From positions 1 through 9,355 of the forward strand of contig CALMID010000504.1 in the NCBI GenBank assembly GCA_937863915.1: a DNA stretch of 9,355 nucleotides, in the 5' to 3' direction. Under the pieces are notes generated by a model, which saw only the letters and a list, made by a program, of their open reading frames with translations, was not told where the DNA came from and ran no database searches. This DNA comes from an uncultured Pseudomonas sp. (GTDB lineage Bacteria; Pseudomonadota; Gammaproteobacteria; Pseudomonadales; Pseudomonadaceae). Positions 1-8,522 of this stretch are shown here, piece by piece (within the stretch, counting starts at the first letter, position 1; the number at the start of each line of letters is the position of its first letter). A program made the position numbers and the translations under genes.

Positions 1-2666
1 AGCGTGGAGAGAATCGTCAGCGGATGGATGTAGCTCTCGTAGAGGATGCCCAGCACGATGTACACCACCAGCAGCGCGCCGAGGATCATCAGCGGCTGTT
101 GTTGCTGCGTCTGCTGGAAGGCATCGCCACTGCCGCCCATGCGCCCCTGCACTTCGCTGGGCATGCCGATGGCTGCCACGGCGCGGTCGATGGCACGGGT
201 GGCCTGATCGAGGCTGACGCCCTCGGCCAGGTCGAAGGAAATGCTCTCGGCGGCGAACTGGCCGTCGTGGTTGACACGGTCCTCTTCCAGCGAGGTCTCG
301 AAGCGGGTGAAGGCCGCCAGCGGTACGCGCTGCCCGCTGCCGGTGATCACCTGCAGGTCGCGCAGCACGCTCGGGTCCTGATTGAAGCGCTGCTCCACCT
401 CCAGAACCACCTTGTACTGGTTCAGGCTCTGGTAGATGGTCGAGATCTGCCGCTGGCTGAAGGCGTTGTTCAGCAGGGTGGTCAGCGTGGCCATGTCCAC
501 GCCCAGCCGCTGGGCCGCAGCGCGATCGACCTCTAGGCGCACCTGCTGGGCGCCCTCGCCTTCGTTGGCGTCGATGGCGGTCAGCTCCGGCAGCTCCTTG
601 AAGGCCTGAGCAAGCCTGGGCAGCCAGATGCGCAGATCATCCAGATCGGTGGCCAGCAGGCTGTACTCGTAGGCCGAACTGCGCTGCTCGCGGCCACCGC
701 CGCGGCCGAACATCATGTCCTGGTCGGCCATGAGGAACAGCTGGCCGCCCGGCACCCGCGGCATCTCGCGGCGCAGGCGGTCGACCACGACCTGCGCCGG
801 GGCGCGCTCGCTGCGCGGCTTGAGGCGCACGATCATGAAGGCATTGTTGATACCGCCGTTGCCGCCGATAAAACCGGCCACGCTTTCCACATCCGGGTCT
901 TTCAGCACGGCGCGGCGGAAGATTTCCATCTTCGGCTGCATGACCTGAAACGACAGGCCATCGTCGCCGCGAATGAAACCGATCAGTTGGCCGGTGTCCT
1001 GGGTCGGCAGGAAGGTCTTGGGCACCAGCACGAACAGCCCGACATTCAGGGCAATGGTTGCCAGCAGGCTGGCCAGGGTCAGGCGCGGATGACGCAGGGC
1101 CCAGCCCAGACTCCGGCGGTACGCCTCCAGCACCCGTGCCTGCAGGCGCTGCCCGGCCTGCTGCAGGCGGTTGCCGGGACCGGTCTGGTGCGGCTTGAGC
1201 CAGCGCGCGCAGAGCATCGGCGTCAGGGTCAGGGACACCAGCAACGACACGATGATGGCGGCGGCCAGCGTCAGGGAGAACTCGCGGAACATCTGGTTGA
1301 CGATGCCGCCCATGAACAGGATGGAGATGAACACCACCACCAGCGACAGGTTCATCGACAGCAGGGTGAAGCCGACCTCGCGGGTACCCTTGAGCGCCGC
1401 GCTCAGCGGCGGCTCGCCGTTGTCGATATGCCGGGCAATGTTCTCCAGCACCACGATGGCATCGTCCACCACCAGGCCGGCGGCGAGGATCAGCGCCATC
1501 AGTGACAGCACGTTGAGCGAGAAGCCACCCAGGTACATCACCGCAAAGGTGCCGATCAGCGACACCGGCACCGCCAGCGCCGGAATCAGCGCGCTGCGCC
1601 AGTTGCCGAGGAAGGCCAGTACCAGCAGGATCACCAGCCCCACGGCAATCAGCAGGGTGCGCTCGGCCTCGTGCAGGGTGGCGCGGATCACCGGCGAGCG
1701 GTCCATGGCCACGTTCAGCTCGACGCTGGCCGGCAGCACCGCCTGCAGGGCCGGCAGCTGGGCGCGGATCTGCTCGATGGTCTGGATGATGTTGGCGCCA
1801 GCCTGACGGTTGATCACCAGCAGCACCGCCGATTCATCGTTGAAGAAACCGCTGTTGTAACGGTCCTCGACGCTGTCCTCGACCTTGGCCACATCGGCCA
1901 GGCGCAGACTGCGGCCATCCTGATAACGGATCAGCAGCGGCAGGTAGTCGGCGGCCTTGCTCAGTTGATCGTTGGCCTGCACCTGCCACTGCTGCGCGTC
2001 GTTCTCGACAAAGCCCTTGGGCCGGCGCTGGTTGGCGGCGCTGATGGTCTGGCGCACCTCATCCAGCGACACGCCGTACTGCTCGAGCTGCTGCGCCTGC
2101 AACTGCACGCGCACCGCCGGCAGGGAGCTGCCGCCAATCTGCACTTCGCCCACGCCATTCACCTGGGCCAGGCTCTGCGCCAGGATGGTCGAGGCCAGGT
2201 CGTACAGACGGCTCTTGTCGAGTTCCCTGGACGTCAGCGAGAGCACCATGATCGGCGCCTGCGACGGATTGACCTTCTTGTAGGTGGGCATGCTGCGCAT
2301 GCCGCTCGGCATCAGGCTGCGCGCGGCATTGATGGCCGCCTGCACTTCCCGCGCGGCGCCGTTGATGTCCTTGTCCTGGGCAAACTGCACGATCACCCGG
2401 GGCGAGCCCTGGCTGGAGCGGCTGGTGATCTGCTCCACGCCGGCAATGGTGCCCATGGCCCGCTCCAGCGGCGTGGCCACGCTGCTGGCCATGATCGCCG
2501 GGCTGGCGCCGGCCAGGTTGGCCTGTACCACGATCACCGGGAAATCCATCTGCGGCAGCGGTGCCACCGGCAGCAGGCGGAAGCTGATGATGCCCAAGAG
2601 GACAATGGCCAGGCTGCACAGCCAGGTCGCTACCGGGCGATGGATGAAGGGCGCCGAAAGGTTCAC
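1..2666 (-). CDS. muxC: RND efflux pump inner-membrane subunit MuxC (MdtC family), 3' end cut by window edge
   Basis: This is the second RND transporter of a heteromeric pump, expected to form mixed trimers with MuxB and expel drugs using the proton gradient. The frame is open from a GTG at 2666 to the window edge (888 codons). The first transmembrane helix follows [14 protein letters not shown]. The TM4 proton-relay pair is D401-D402 in [13 protein letters not shown], and the TM8 signature [14 protein letters not shown] lies at the left edge. Assignment to MdtC/MuxC rather than MdtB/MuxB rests on family-typical stretches: [27 protein letters not shown] and SRSSQGS. About 140 C-terminal residues should lie beyond position 1, judged from alignment with MuxB. 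The start overlaps the muxB stop by 4 bases (GTGA), with a GGAG ribosome-binding site 8 bases upstream. A Gly/Arg-rich loop (about residues 653-659) has no counterpart in MuxB here. In P. aeruginosa the homologous pump exports novobiocin, aztreonam, macrolides and tetracycline; substrates here are inferred. Confidence 0.93.
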   Translation of the reverse strand, partial: MNLSAPFIHRPVATWLCSLAIVLLGIISFRLLPVAPLPQMDFPVIVVQANLAGASPAIMASSVATPLERAMGTIAGVEQITSRSSQGSPRVIVQFAQDKDINGAAREVQAAINAARSLMPSGMRSMPTYKKVNPSQAPIMVLSLTSRELDKSRLYDLASTILAQSLAQVNGVGEVQIGGSSLPAVRVQLQAQQLEQYGVSLDEVRQTISAANQRRPKGFVENDAQQWQVQANDQLSKAADYLPLLIRYQDGRSLRLADVAKVEDSVEDRYNSGFFNDESAVLLVINRQAGANIIQTIEQIRAQLPALQAVLPASVELNVAMDRSPVIRATLHEAERTLLIAVGLVILLVLAFLGNWRSALIPALAVPVSLIGTFAVMYLGGFSLNVLSLMALILAAGLVVDDAIVVLENIARHIDNGEPPLSAALKGTREVGFTLLSMNLSLVVVFISILFMGGIVNQMFREFSLTLAAAIIVSLLVSLTLTPMLCARWLKPHQTGPGNRLQQAGQRLQARVLEAYRRSLGWALRHPRLTLASLLATIALNVGLFVLVPKTFLPTQDTGQLIGFIRGDDGLSFQVMQPKMEIFRRAVLKDPDVESVAGFIGGNGGINNAFMIVRLKPRSERAPAQVVVDRLRREMPRVPGGQLFLMADQDMMFGRGGGREQRSSAYEYSLLATDLDDLRIWLPRLAQAFKELPELTAIDANEGEGAQQVRLEVDRAAAQRLGVDMATLTTLLNNAFSQRQISTIYQSLNQYKVVLEVEQRFNQDPSVLRDLQVITGSGQRVPLAAFTRFETSLEEDRVNHDGQFAAESISFDLAEGVSLDQATRAIDRAVAAIGMPSEVQGRMGGSGDAFQQTQQQQPLMILGALLVVYIVLGILYESYIHPLTILST

Positions 2667-5600
2667 GCGCCCTGCTCCGCCAGCGACACACCGCGGGCGC
2701 GTCGCGCCAGCCGGTCAAACGCCAGGTAGATCACCGGGGTGGTGAACAGGGTCAGCAACTGGCTGAGCAACAGGCCGCCAACCATCACCAGCCCCAATGG
2801 CTGGCGCAGCTCGGCACCGGAGCCGGTAGCCAGCATCAGCGGCACGGCGCCGAACAACGCGGCCAGGGTGGTCATCAGAATCGGCCGGAAACGCAGCAGC
2901 GCCGCCTGGTAGATCGCCTCACGCGGGCTCATGCCCTGATGCCGTTCGGCCTCCAGGGCGAAGTCGATCATCATGATGGCGTTCTTCTTGACGATACCGA
3001 TCAGGAGGATGATGCCGATGATGGCGATCAGGCCCAGATCCTCGCCGGCCAGCAACAGGGCGAGCAAGGCGCCGACCGCCGCCGAGGGCAGCGTGGACAG
3101 GATGGTGATCGGGTGGATATAGCTCTCGTAGAGCACGCCCAGCACGATGTACATGGTCACCACCGCTGCCAGGATCAGCAGCAGCGTGCTCGACAGCGAC
3201 GCCTGGAAGGCCTGGGCCGCGCCCTGGAAGCGGGTCTGAATGCCCAGCGGCAGTCCTAGCTCGGCCTCCACCGCCTCGATCGCCGCGACGGCACCGCCCA
3301 GGGACTGACCGGGCGCCAGGTTGAACGACAGGGTCACGGCCGGGAACTGCCCAACCCGGCTGATCAGCAACTGCGCCGGGCGCTGCTCGATGCGCGCCAA
3401 GGCCGACAGCGGTATCGCCTGACCCTCGGCGCTGCGCACATGCAGCTGCTCCAGAGCCTTGGGCCCCAGGGTCGCGGCGCCACTGGATTCGAGCACCACG
3501 CGGTACTGGCTGGTCTGGGTGAAGATGGTCGACACCTGACGCTGACCGAAGGCGTCGTACAGCGCATCGGTGATAGTCGACACGCTGATGCCCAGGCGCG
3601 CGGCCGTGTCTCGGTCGATCTCGACATAGGCCTGCACGCCACGCACCTGCAGGTCGCTGGTCACATCGGTCAGCTCCGGGCGCTCACGCAAGGCTTCCAG
3701 CAACTTCGGCACCCACTCTTCCAGCAGTGCCTGATCCGGCGACTGCAGGCTGAACTGGTACTGGGTACGGCTGATGCGGTCCTCGATGGACAGGTCCTGC
3801 ACCGGCTGCAGGAACAGCTCGATGCCCGGCACCTGTGCCAGCCGCGGCTTGAGCCGCTCGATGACCTCCTGCGCGGTTTCGTCACGTTCTCCATGGGGCT
3901 TGAGATTGATCAGCAGGCGGCCGCTGTTGAGGGTCAGGTTGCTGCCATCCACGCCGATCGACGAAGACAGGCTGGCCACCGCCGGGTCTTCCAGAATCAC
4001 CGCCGCCAGCGCCTGCTGGCGCTCGCTCATGGCACGGAACGAGATGCTCTGCGGCGCCTCGGACACGCCCTGGATCAGGCCGGTGTCCTGCACCGGGAAG
4101 AAGCCCTTGGGCACCGCCAGGTACAGCAGCACGGTGAGCACGAAGGTGCCCAGCGCCACCCACAGGGTCAGGCCCTGATGCTCCAGCACCCAGGCGAGCT
4201 GCCGCCCGTAACCGGCGTTGAGCCGCTGCAGCCAGCGCGGCGGTTGCTCCTCGCCGCCGCCCTTGAGCAGGCGCGCGCACATCATCGGCGTCAGGGTCAG
4301 GGAAATCGCCAGGGAAATCAGGATGGCCACCGCCAGGGTGATGGCGAACTCGCGGAACAGGCGGCCCACCACGTCCTGCATGAACAGCAGCGGAATCAGC
4401 ACGGCGATCAGCGACAGGGTCAGCGAGATCAGGGTGAAGCCAATCTGCTTCGAGCCCTTGAGCGCAGCGGCCAGCGGCGTTTCACCCTGCTCGCGGTAGC
4501 GGGCGATGTTCTCCAGCATGACGATGGCATCGTCGACCACAAAGCCCGTGGCGATGGTCAGCGCCATCAGCGTCAGGTTGTTGATGGAGAACCCGGCCAG
4601 GTACATGACCACGAAGGTGCCGAGCAGCGACAGCGGCACCACCACCGAGGGAATCAGGGTGGCCGACAGCTTGCGCAGGAACAGCAGGGTCACCAGCACC
4701 ACCAGGCCGATGGCCATGAACAGCTCGTGGCGCACCGCATCGATGGAGGCGCGGATGGTCTGGGTGCGGTCGGAAAGAATCTGCACCTCCAGGCCTGCCG
4801 GCAGCGCGGCCTGCAGCTTGGGCAGCAGCGCGTCGATGCGCTCGACCACATCGATGACGTTGGCCCCCGGCTGGCGCTGCACGTTGACCAGCACGGCCTG
4901 CTGCTGGTTGGCCCAGGCGGCCAGGCGCGAATTCTCCACGCCGTCGCCCAGTTCGGCGACATCGCGCAGACGCAGGGCCGCGCCATTCTGGTAGCTGAGA
5001 ATCAGCTGACCGTATTCCTCGGCGGATTTCAGCTGGTCGTTGGCATCCAGGGTCGAAACCCGGTTGGGGCCATCGAAACTGCCCTTGGGCTGATTGACGT
5101 TGGCTGCGGTGATCAGGCTGCGCACCTCGGCCAGCGACAGGCCGTGGGCGGCCAGCGCCTCGGGATTGACCCGCACGCGCACGGCCGGGCGCTGCCCGCC
5201 GGCCAGGCTGACCATGCCGACGCCGGACACCTGGGCCAGCTTCTGCGCCATGCGCGTGTCCACCAGATCCTGCACCTGCGCCAGCGGCAGGGTCTGGGCG
5301 GTGACCGCCAGGGTCAGCACCGGGGTATCGGCCGGGTTGACCTTGTTGTACACCGGCGGCGCCGGCAGATCATTGGGCAACAGGTTGCTGGCCGCGTTGA
5401 TCGCCGCCTGCACCTGCTGCTCGGCCACATCCAGCTCCACGTCCAGGGCAAAGCGCAGGGTCAGGACCGACGCGCCGCCGGAGCTGTTGGAGGTCATCTC
5501 CTGCAGGCCGGGCATCTGCCCGAACTGGCGCTCCAGCGGGCTGGTGACACTGCTGGCCATCACCTCGGGGCTCGCGCCCGGGTAGAGGGTGAGCACCCGG

Positions 5601-5734
5601 ATGGTCGGATAATCCACCTGGGGCAGCGCCGCCACCGGCAGCAGCTTGTAGGCGATCAGGCCGGCCAGCAGCACGGCCAGCATGCTCAGGGTGGTGGCAA
5701 CGGGCCGCAGGATGAACAGACGGGAAAGGTGCAT
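2663..5734 (-). CDS. muxB: RND efflux pump inner-membrane subunit MuxB (MdtB family)
   Basis: Complete 1023-residue RND proton/drug antiporter, close to the family's usual 1030-1050. TM1 lies at about residues 12-30, a first large periplasmic loop at about 35-335, TM2-6 at about 336-490, TM7 at about 525-540, a second loop to about 848 and TM8-12 to about 1005. The proton-relay residues are visible: D401-D402 in [16 protein letters not shown]916 in [13 protein letters not shown], and R950 and T955/T956 in RFRPILMTT. MdtB-type stretches ([42 protein letters not shown]) and its place directly after muxA identify it as MuxB. The ATG overlaps the muxA stop by one base (TGATG), and I see no strong ribosome-binding site, so translational coupling to muxA is likely. 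The end overlaps muxC. In E. coli MdtBC the trimer is B2C, and work there gives MdtB mainly the proton-coupling role; that division of labour is inferred for this protein. Confidence 0.95.
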   Translation of the reverse strand: MHLSRLFILRPVATTLSMLAVLLAGLIAYKLLPVAALPQVDYPTIRVLTLYPGASPEVMASSVTSPLERQFGQMPGLQEMTSNSSGGASVLTLRFALDVELDVAEQQVQAAINAASNLLPNDLPAPPVYNKVNPADTPVLTLAVTAQTLPLAQVQDLVDTRMAQKLAQVSGVGMVSLAGGQRPAVRVRVNPEALAAHGLSLAEVRSLITAANVNQPKGSFDGPNRVSTLDANDQLKSAEEYGQLILSYQNGAALRLRDVAELGDGVENSRLAAWANQQQAVLVNVQRQPGANVIDVVERIDALLPKLQAALPAGLEVQILSDRTQTIRASIDAVRHELFMAIGLVVLVTLLFLRKLSATLIPSVVVPLSLLGTFVVMYLAGFSINNLTLMALTIATGFVVDDAIVMLENIARYREQGETPLAAALKGSKQIGFTLISLTLSLIAVLIPLLFMQDVVGRLFREFAITLAVAILISLAISLTLTPMMCARLLKGGGEEQPPRWLQRLNAGYGRQLAWVLEHQGLTLWVALGTFVLTVLLYLAVPKGFFPVQDTGLIQGVSEAPQSISFRAMSERQQALAAVILEDPAVASLSSSIGVDGSNLTLNSGRLLINLKPHGERDETAQEVIERLKPRLAQVPGIELFLQPVQDLSIEDRISRTQYQFSLQSPDQALLEEWVPKLLEALRERPELTDVTSDLQVRGVQAYVEIDRDTAARLGISVSTITDALYDAFGQRQVSTIFTQTSQYRVVLESSGAATLGPKALEQLHVRSAEGQAIPLSALARIEQRPAQLLISRVGQFPAVTLSFNLAPGQSLGGAVAAIEAVEAELGLPLGIQTRFQGAAQAFQASLSSTLLLILAAVVTMYIVLGVLYESYIHPITILSTLPSAAVGALLALLLAGEDLGLIAIIGIILLIGIVKKNAIMMIDFALEAERHQGMSPREAIYQAALLRFRPILMTTLAALFGAVPLMLATGSGAELRQPLGLVMVGGLLLSQLLTLFTTPVIYLAFDRLARRARGVSLAEQGA
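2675..2678 (-). promoter_or_regulatory. Ribosome-binding site for the GTG start of muxC
   Basis: GGAG on the minus strand lies 8 bases before the GTG at 2666, inside the last codons of muxB. It is what fixes this start: the frame has no ATG near the N-terminus, and starting here gives the family-typical [13 protein letters not shown] opening. Confidence 0.7.
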
Positions 5735-6993
5735 CAGCCGCCCAGCCCCGGACGCTTGAGCGACTGGCCCTTGCGCTCGCCGCTGGCGGCGCGGTTGGGG
5801 TCGGCCGGGGCCGACAAGCCGTCGATCACGTCCACCGCGTCGCCTTCGCGCAGGCGGTCGGTGCCTTCGAGAATCACCCGCTCGCCGGCCTTGAGCCCGT
5901 CCAGAACCACGGTCTGCTGGCCATCGCTGGCGCCTAGCTGCAGGCGCTGCACCCGCACCTTGTCGCCCTCGCCGACGACAAAGGCAAAGTTGCCCTGGCT
6001 GCCGAACTGCACGGCGGCGGTCGGCATCAGCAGCGCCTGCGGCAGCACATTCAGGCGCAGGCGCACATTGACGAACTGGTTGGGAAACAGGGCTTCGTCG
6101 GCGTTGGCAAACTGCGCCTTGAGCTTGAGCGTGCCAGTGGCGCTGTCGATCTGGTTGTCCAGGCTGTGCAGCGTGCCGCTGGCCAGCAGGTGCTGCTCAT
6201 TGCGGTCCCAGGCCTCCACCAGCAGCTGTGCGCCGCTGCGCTGGGCGGCGCGCAGGGCCGGCACCTGGCCCTCGGGCAGGGTGAAGGCCACCGCAATCGG
6301 CTGGGTCTGGGTGATCACCGCCAGCACCGTGCTGTCGTTGGCTGCCATCAGGTTGCCGGCATCCAGCTGGCGCAGCCCAACGCGGCCGCTGATCGGCGCC
6401 TTGATCTGGCTGAACTGCAGGTTCAGGCGCGCTTCGGCCAGGGTCGCCTGGTTGCTCTTCAGCGTGCCCTGGTACTGCCCCACCAGCGCCTGCTGGGTAT
6501 CCAGCGTCTGCTTGGCGATGCTCTGCTCGACATACAGGCCACGGTAGCGCGCCAGGTCGATCTCGGCGTTCTTCAGCTGGGCCTGGTTCTGCAGCAAGGT
6601 GCCCTCGGCCTGCTGCACCGCTACCTCGTAGGGGCGCGGATCGATCTGCGCCAGCAACTGGCCGGCCTTGACCATCTGCCCTTCCTCGAACAGCACCTTG
6701 ACCAGCTCGCCACCGACACGGGCCCGGACATTGACCGTGTTGAGTGCCGTCACCGTGCCCAGCGCCTTTTCATACACGGCGAAATCGGCCTGGACGACCT
6801 GAGCCACCCGCACCGGCACCGGGCCGCGCGGGCCACCGGGGCCACCCGGACCTGCAGGACCGGCTTGCGCTCCCTTGTCACTGAGCGAGTCGACTGGCCA
6901 GGCCCACCACAGGGCGGCGGCGATAACGACCACAGGCACAGCCTGCAACGGCCTGGGCAACTTCAGAAAACGGCTGGCGAGGGAACGAAGCAT
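5734..6993 (-). CDS. muxA: RND efflux periplasmic adaptor (membrane fusion protein) MuxA
   Basis: A 419-residue adaptor that should bridge the MuxB/MuxC pump and an outer-membrane channel. An N-terminal uncleaved anchor or signal lies at about residues 17-33 ([17 protein letters not shown]). There is no lipobox and I find no cysteine, so it is not a lipoprotein like MexA. A Gly/Pro-rich linker occupies residues 44-60. The first lipoyl half follows ([20 protein letters not shown]), then an alpha-hairpin rich in Gln/Leu at about 120-190, the second lipoyl half ([19 protein letters not shown]), a beta-barrel ([21 protein letters not shown]) and a membrane-proximal domain ([19 protein letters not shown]). 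This order is typical of MdtA/MuxA. The start at 6993 puts a full anchor at the N-terminus and has a modest GGA-type ribosome-binding site 7 bases upstream. It is the first gene of the operon, with a CpxR-like box in its leader region. Confidence 0.95.
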   Translation of the reverse strand: MLRSLASRFLKLPRPLQAVPVVVIAAALWWAWPVDSLSDKGAQAGPAGPGGPGGPRGPVPVRVAQVVQADFAVYEKALGTVTALNTVNVRARVGGELVKVLFEEGQMVKAGQLLAQIDPRPYEVAVQQAEGTLLQNQAQLKNAEIDLARYRGLYVEQSIAKQTLDTQQALVGQYQGTLKSNQATLAEARLNLQFSQIKAPISGRVGLRQLDAGNLMAANDSTVLAVITQTQPIAVAFTLPEGQVPALRAAQRSGAQLLVEAWDRNEQHLLASGTLHSLDNQIDSATGTLKLKAQFANADEALFPNQFVNVRLRLNVLPQALLMPTAAVQFGSQGNFAFVVGEGDKVRVQRLQLGASDGQQTVVLDGLKAGERVILEGTDRLREGDAVDVIDGLSAPADPNRAASGERKGQSLKRPGLGG

Positions 6994-7020
6994 GGGCAGA
7001 TCCAGTGAAAATGAGCGCGA

Positions 7021-7049
7021 ACGATAAACAATCTCGACAACAAGGCGAA
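7021..7049 (-). promoter_or_regulatory. Possible muxA core promoter (weak match)
   Basis: On the minus strand TTCGCC (7049-7044) and TATCGT (7026-7021) are separated by 17 bases, a 3/6 and a 4/6 match to the sigma-70 hexamers. The poor -35 would suit an activator-dependent promoter, and the GTAAA repeat ends 4 bases upstream of it, a normal place for a response regulator. The leader would be roughly 20 bases. This is a suggestion from position more than from sequence. Confidence 0.25.
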
Positions 7050-7053
7050 GTCA

Positions 7054-7069
7054 TTTACCCAACTTTTAC
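7054..7069 (-). promoter_or_regulatory. Tandem GTAAA motif resembling a CpxR operator upstream of muxA
   Basis: Read on the minus strand the sequence is GTAAA-AGTTGG-GTAAA, two direct copies one helical turn apart (11-base period). CpxR of E. coli binds direct GTAAA repeats separated most often by 5 bases, with a wider range reported, so N6 is near-canonical. A further GTAAA in inverted orientation lies at 7085-7089. The box sits about 60-75 bases before the muxA start, between the tpx terminator and muxA. E. coli mdtABC is controlled by BaeR with help from CpxR, and CpxR has been linked to efflux operons in P. aeruginosa. Regulation here is inferred from the motif alone. Confidence 0.5.
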
Positions 7070-7101
7070 CTTTGCAGGATTTGTGTAAACCCGCATCAGC
7101 C

Positions 7102-7130
7102 AAAGAAAAACGGCCTGCAGAGGCAGGCCG
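7102..7130 (-). terminator. Rho-independent terminator of tpx
   Basis: A perfect 8-base-pair GC-rich stem (CGGCCTGC with GCAGGCCG on the plus strand, 7111-7130) and a 4-base loop lie 18 bases after the tpx stop. On the minus strand it is followed directly by TTTTTCTTT. It should end tpx transcripts before the muxA promoter region. Confidence 0.88.
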
Positions 7131-7148
7131 TCGGTGGGGCTGTGGCGG

Positions 7149-7649
7149 TTATGCCAGCGCGCGCAGCGCCGCCTCGTAGTCCGGCTCGTTGCCGATCTCG
7201 GCCACCAGCTCGCTGTGCAGCACCTTGTCCTGCTCATCCAGCACCAGCACCGCGCGGGCGGCAATACCCGCCAGCGGGCCACTGGCCAGGGCGACACCGT
7301 AATCCTTGAGGAAGGCCGCGCCGCGCATGGTCGACAGGTTGATCACATTGTCCAGACCTTCGGCGCCGCAGAAGCGCTTCTGGGCAAACGGCAGGTCGGC
7401 GGAGATACACAGCACCACGGTGTTGGCCAGGCCGCTGGCCTTGGTGTTGAAGGTGCGCACCGAGGTGGCGCAGGTCGGCGTATCCACGCTCGGGAAGATG
7501 TTGAGGATTTTGCGCTTGCCGGCGAGGCTCGCCAGGCTGACATCGGCGAGGTCTGCGCCGACCAGACTGAACGCCGGCGCCTGCTGGCCGGGTTGCGGCA
7601 GCTGGCCTGCGACTTCGACCGGGTTACCACGCAGAGTGACGGTTGCCAT
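7149..7649 (-). CDS. tpx: Thiol peroxidase (atypical 2-Cys peroxiredoxin, Tpx)
   Basis: Reduces hydrogen peroxide and alkyl hydroperoxides using thioredoxin. At 166 residues it is the normal Tpx length. The peroxidatic site PSVDTPTC carries P53, T57 and C60, and the resolving cysteine C94 sits in [11 protein letters not shown], the spacing expected for an intramolecular disulfide in Tpx. A third cysteine (C81) is also present. There is no signal peptide, so it should be cytoplasmic. A clear AAGGAT ribosome-binding site lies 7 bases before the ATG. The gene stands alone, with a strong intrinsic terminator after the stop and another hairpin upstream, so it is probably monocistronic. The only promoter-like string I see in its short upstream region is an extended -10 (TGTTTTACT, minus strand, 7697-7689) without a recognisable -35; treat it as a guess. 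I see no OxyR site that I could defend. Confidence 0.96.
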   Translation of the reverse strand: MATVTLRGNPVEVAGQLPQPGQQAPAFSLVGADLADVSLASLAGKRKILNIFPSVDTPTCATSVRTFNTKASGLANTVVLCISADLPFAQKRFCGAEGLDNVINLSTMRGAAFLKDYGVALASGPLAGIAARAVLVLDEQDKVLHSELVAEIGNEPDYEAALRALA

Positions 7650-7709
7650 GGGGAATATCCTTGTAATGGAGTCGGAATTGGAGTGTGCAGTAAAACATGC
7701 CGGACAGAC

Positions 7710-7740
7710 AAAAGCCCCGACCTGCGGGGCTTTTCTTTTT
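7710..7740. terminator. Bidirectional intrinsic terminator between the GNAT gene and tpx
   Basis: A perfect 10-base-pair stem, AAAAGCCCCG (7710-7719) with CGGGGCTTTT (7725-7734), encloses the loop ACCTG. For the minus-strand GNAT gene it lies 17 bases after the stop and ends in TTTTGTCTGT, a modest U-tract. On the plus strand the tail is TTTTCTTTTT, which is stronger. It separates the GNAT transcript from tpx. Confidence 0.8.
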
Positions 7741-7751
7741 CGTTTTATGAC

Positions 7752-8393
7752 TCAGGCACTGGCCTGCCAGGTGGCCGGCGGGTTGGCATGGAACAGCACA
7801 TGCTGGCGGATCGGGCCAATCGCCACCTCGCCGATTTCCTCGTAGCCCAGGCGCTGGTAATAGGCCAGGTAGTGCGGATCGCCGGTATCCAGCACAACCC
7901 CCTGGGAACTGCTGTCCTCGGCGCACCAGCGGTGCAGCTCGGCAATCAGCTGCTCACCCAGCCCGCGGCCCTGGAATTCGGGGTGCACGCCCAGTAGCGG
8001 CAGCACGTGGAAGGGCCCGGGCGGCAGGCAGGCCAGCACGGCTTCGTGATAGTCCAGGTAGCGCCGGGTGCAGCGAAAACCGGTGGTCAGCAGCATGCGC
8101 AGGCGCCAGCCCCAGCTTTCGGTGATATCCATGCGCCGCTGCGGCGGCGCGATCAGCGCCATGCCGACCAGACGATCATCGATCAGCAGACCGATGGCCG
8201 GCAGCTCCTCGGCAAAATGCTGCTCCACCAGCTCGCGCACCGTGGCACGCACGCGCTGATCGAAGCCCGGTCGATCCGCTTCGAACAGGTAGGCATAGGT
8301 GGGTTCGTGACGGTAGGCGTGGTACAGCAGCGAACGGGCCTCGCGGCTGTAACCATGGTCGAGCAAATGGACTTCGGCGGTTATCGGCGTCAT
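7752..8393 (-). CDS. GNAT-family N-acetyltransferase, substrate unknown
   Basis: A 213-residue protein of the GCN5-related acetyltransferase fold, which moves an acetyl group from acetyl-CoA to an amine. The acetyl-CoA binding motif A is clear: [18 protein letters not shown] at about residues 133-150, with the Q141-G-R-G-L-G146 pyrophosphate loop. Motif [17 protein letters not shown], follows at 173-188 with the usual Tyr before the G-[YF] turn. The arrangement of hydrophobic strand, GV-x-P and Q-G-x-G resembles single-domain GNATs of broad and mostly unassigned function. The N-terminal 125 residues are Arg-rich and give no substrate hint. There is no signal peptide or membrane helix. An AGAGGT ribosome-binding site 7 bases upstream supports the ATG at 8393. 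The gene is divergent from xthA and ends just before a hairpin terminator. I cannot name a closer function. Confidence 0.85.
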   Translation of the reverse strand: MTPITAEVHLLDHGYSREARSLLYHAYRHEPTYAYLFEADRPGFDQRVRATVRELVEQHFAEELPAIGLLIDDRLVGMALIAPPQRRMDITESWGWRLRMLLTTGFRCTRRYLDYHEAVLACLPPGPFHVLPLLGVHPEFQGRGLGEQLIAELHRWCAEDSSSQGVVLDTGDPHYLAYYQRLGYEEIGEVAIGPIRQHVLFHANPPATWQASA

Positions 8394-8491
8394 CGCCAGG
8401 ACCTCTGTTGTTGTGTTTATGGGTCTGTTCTGACACTAGCAGGCAGCCTGGCCCCTTGCCATGACACTGGTCGGCTGGCCGGCCGCTGGGC

Positions 8492-8497
8492 TAGCAT
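8492..8497 (+). promoter_or_regulatory. Possible -10 element for xthA
   Basis: TAGCAT, a 4/6 match that keeps the key TA...T positions, lies 25 bases before the xthA ATG, so transcription would start close to the weak ribosome-binding site. At 17-18 base spacing there is no good -35 (GGTCGG or TGGTCG). The rest of the 129-base GNAT-xthA intergenic region shows no LexA box or other operator that I recognise. Confidence 0.3.
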
Positions 8498-8522
8498 CGC
8501 CATCTTTGCCCGGAACTGCCCC

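Noticed and set aside
1..2666. A possible frameshift or pseudogene, because muxC has no ATG start
   Set aside because: Continuous translation from the GTG at 2666 to position 1 shows no stop and keeps all RND motifs; the gene is only cut by the window edge.
2059..2718. A 219-codon minus-strand frame overlapping the muxC start
   Set aside because: It is out of frame with the verified MuxC translation, which begins at the GTG at 2666; it is a +1-type shadow of that gene.
1671..2729. A 352-codon plus-strand open frame opposite muxC
   Set aside because: Same low-complexity His/Gln/Arg/Gly composition; it lies antisense to the conserved MuxC N-terminal half and runs across the muxB-muxC junction.
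3440..6547. A 1035-codon plus-strand open frame antisense to muxB and muxA
   Set aside because: It mirrors the codon pattern of the GC-rich RND genes: its product is dominated by Gln, His, Arg, Gly and Ala with no domain-like pattern, and the opposite strand encodes full-length conserved proteins with intact motifs.
8007..8522. An N-terminal extension of xthA to an upstream ATG
   Set aside because: The extension is antisense to the GNAT gene and has shadow-like composition, while the ATG at 8523 gives the exact family N-terminus and full catalytic set.
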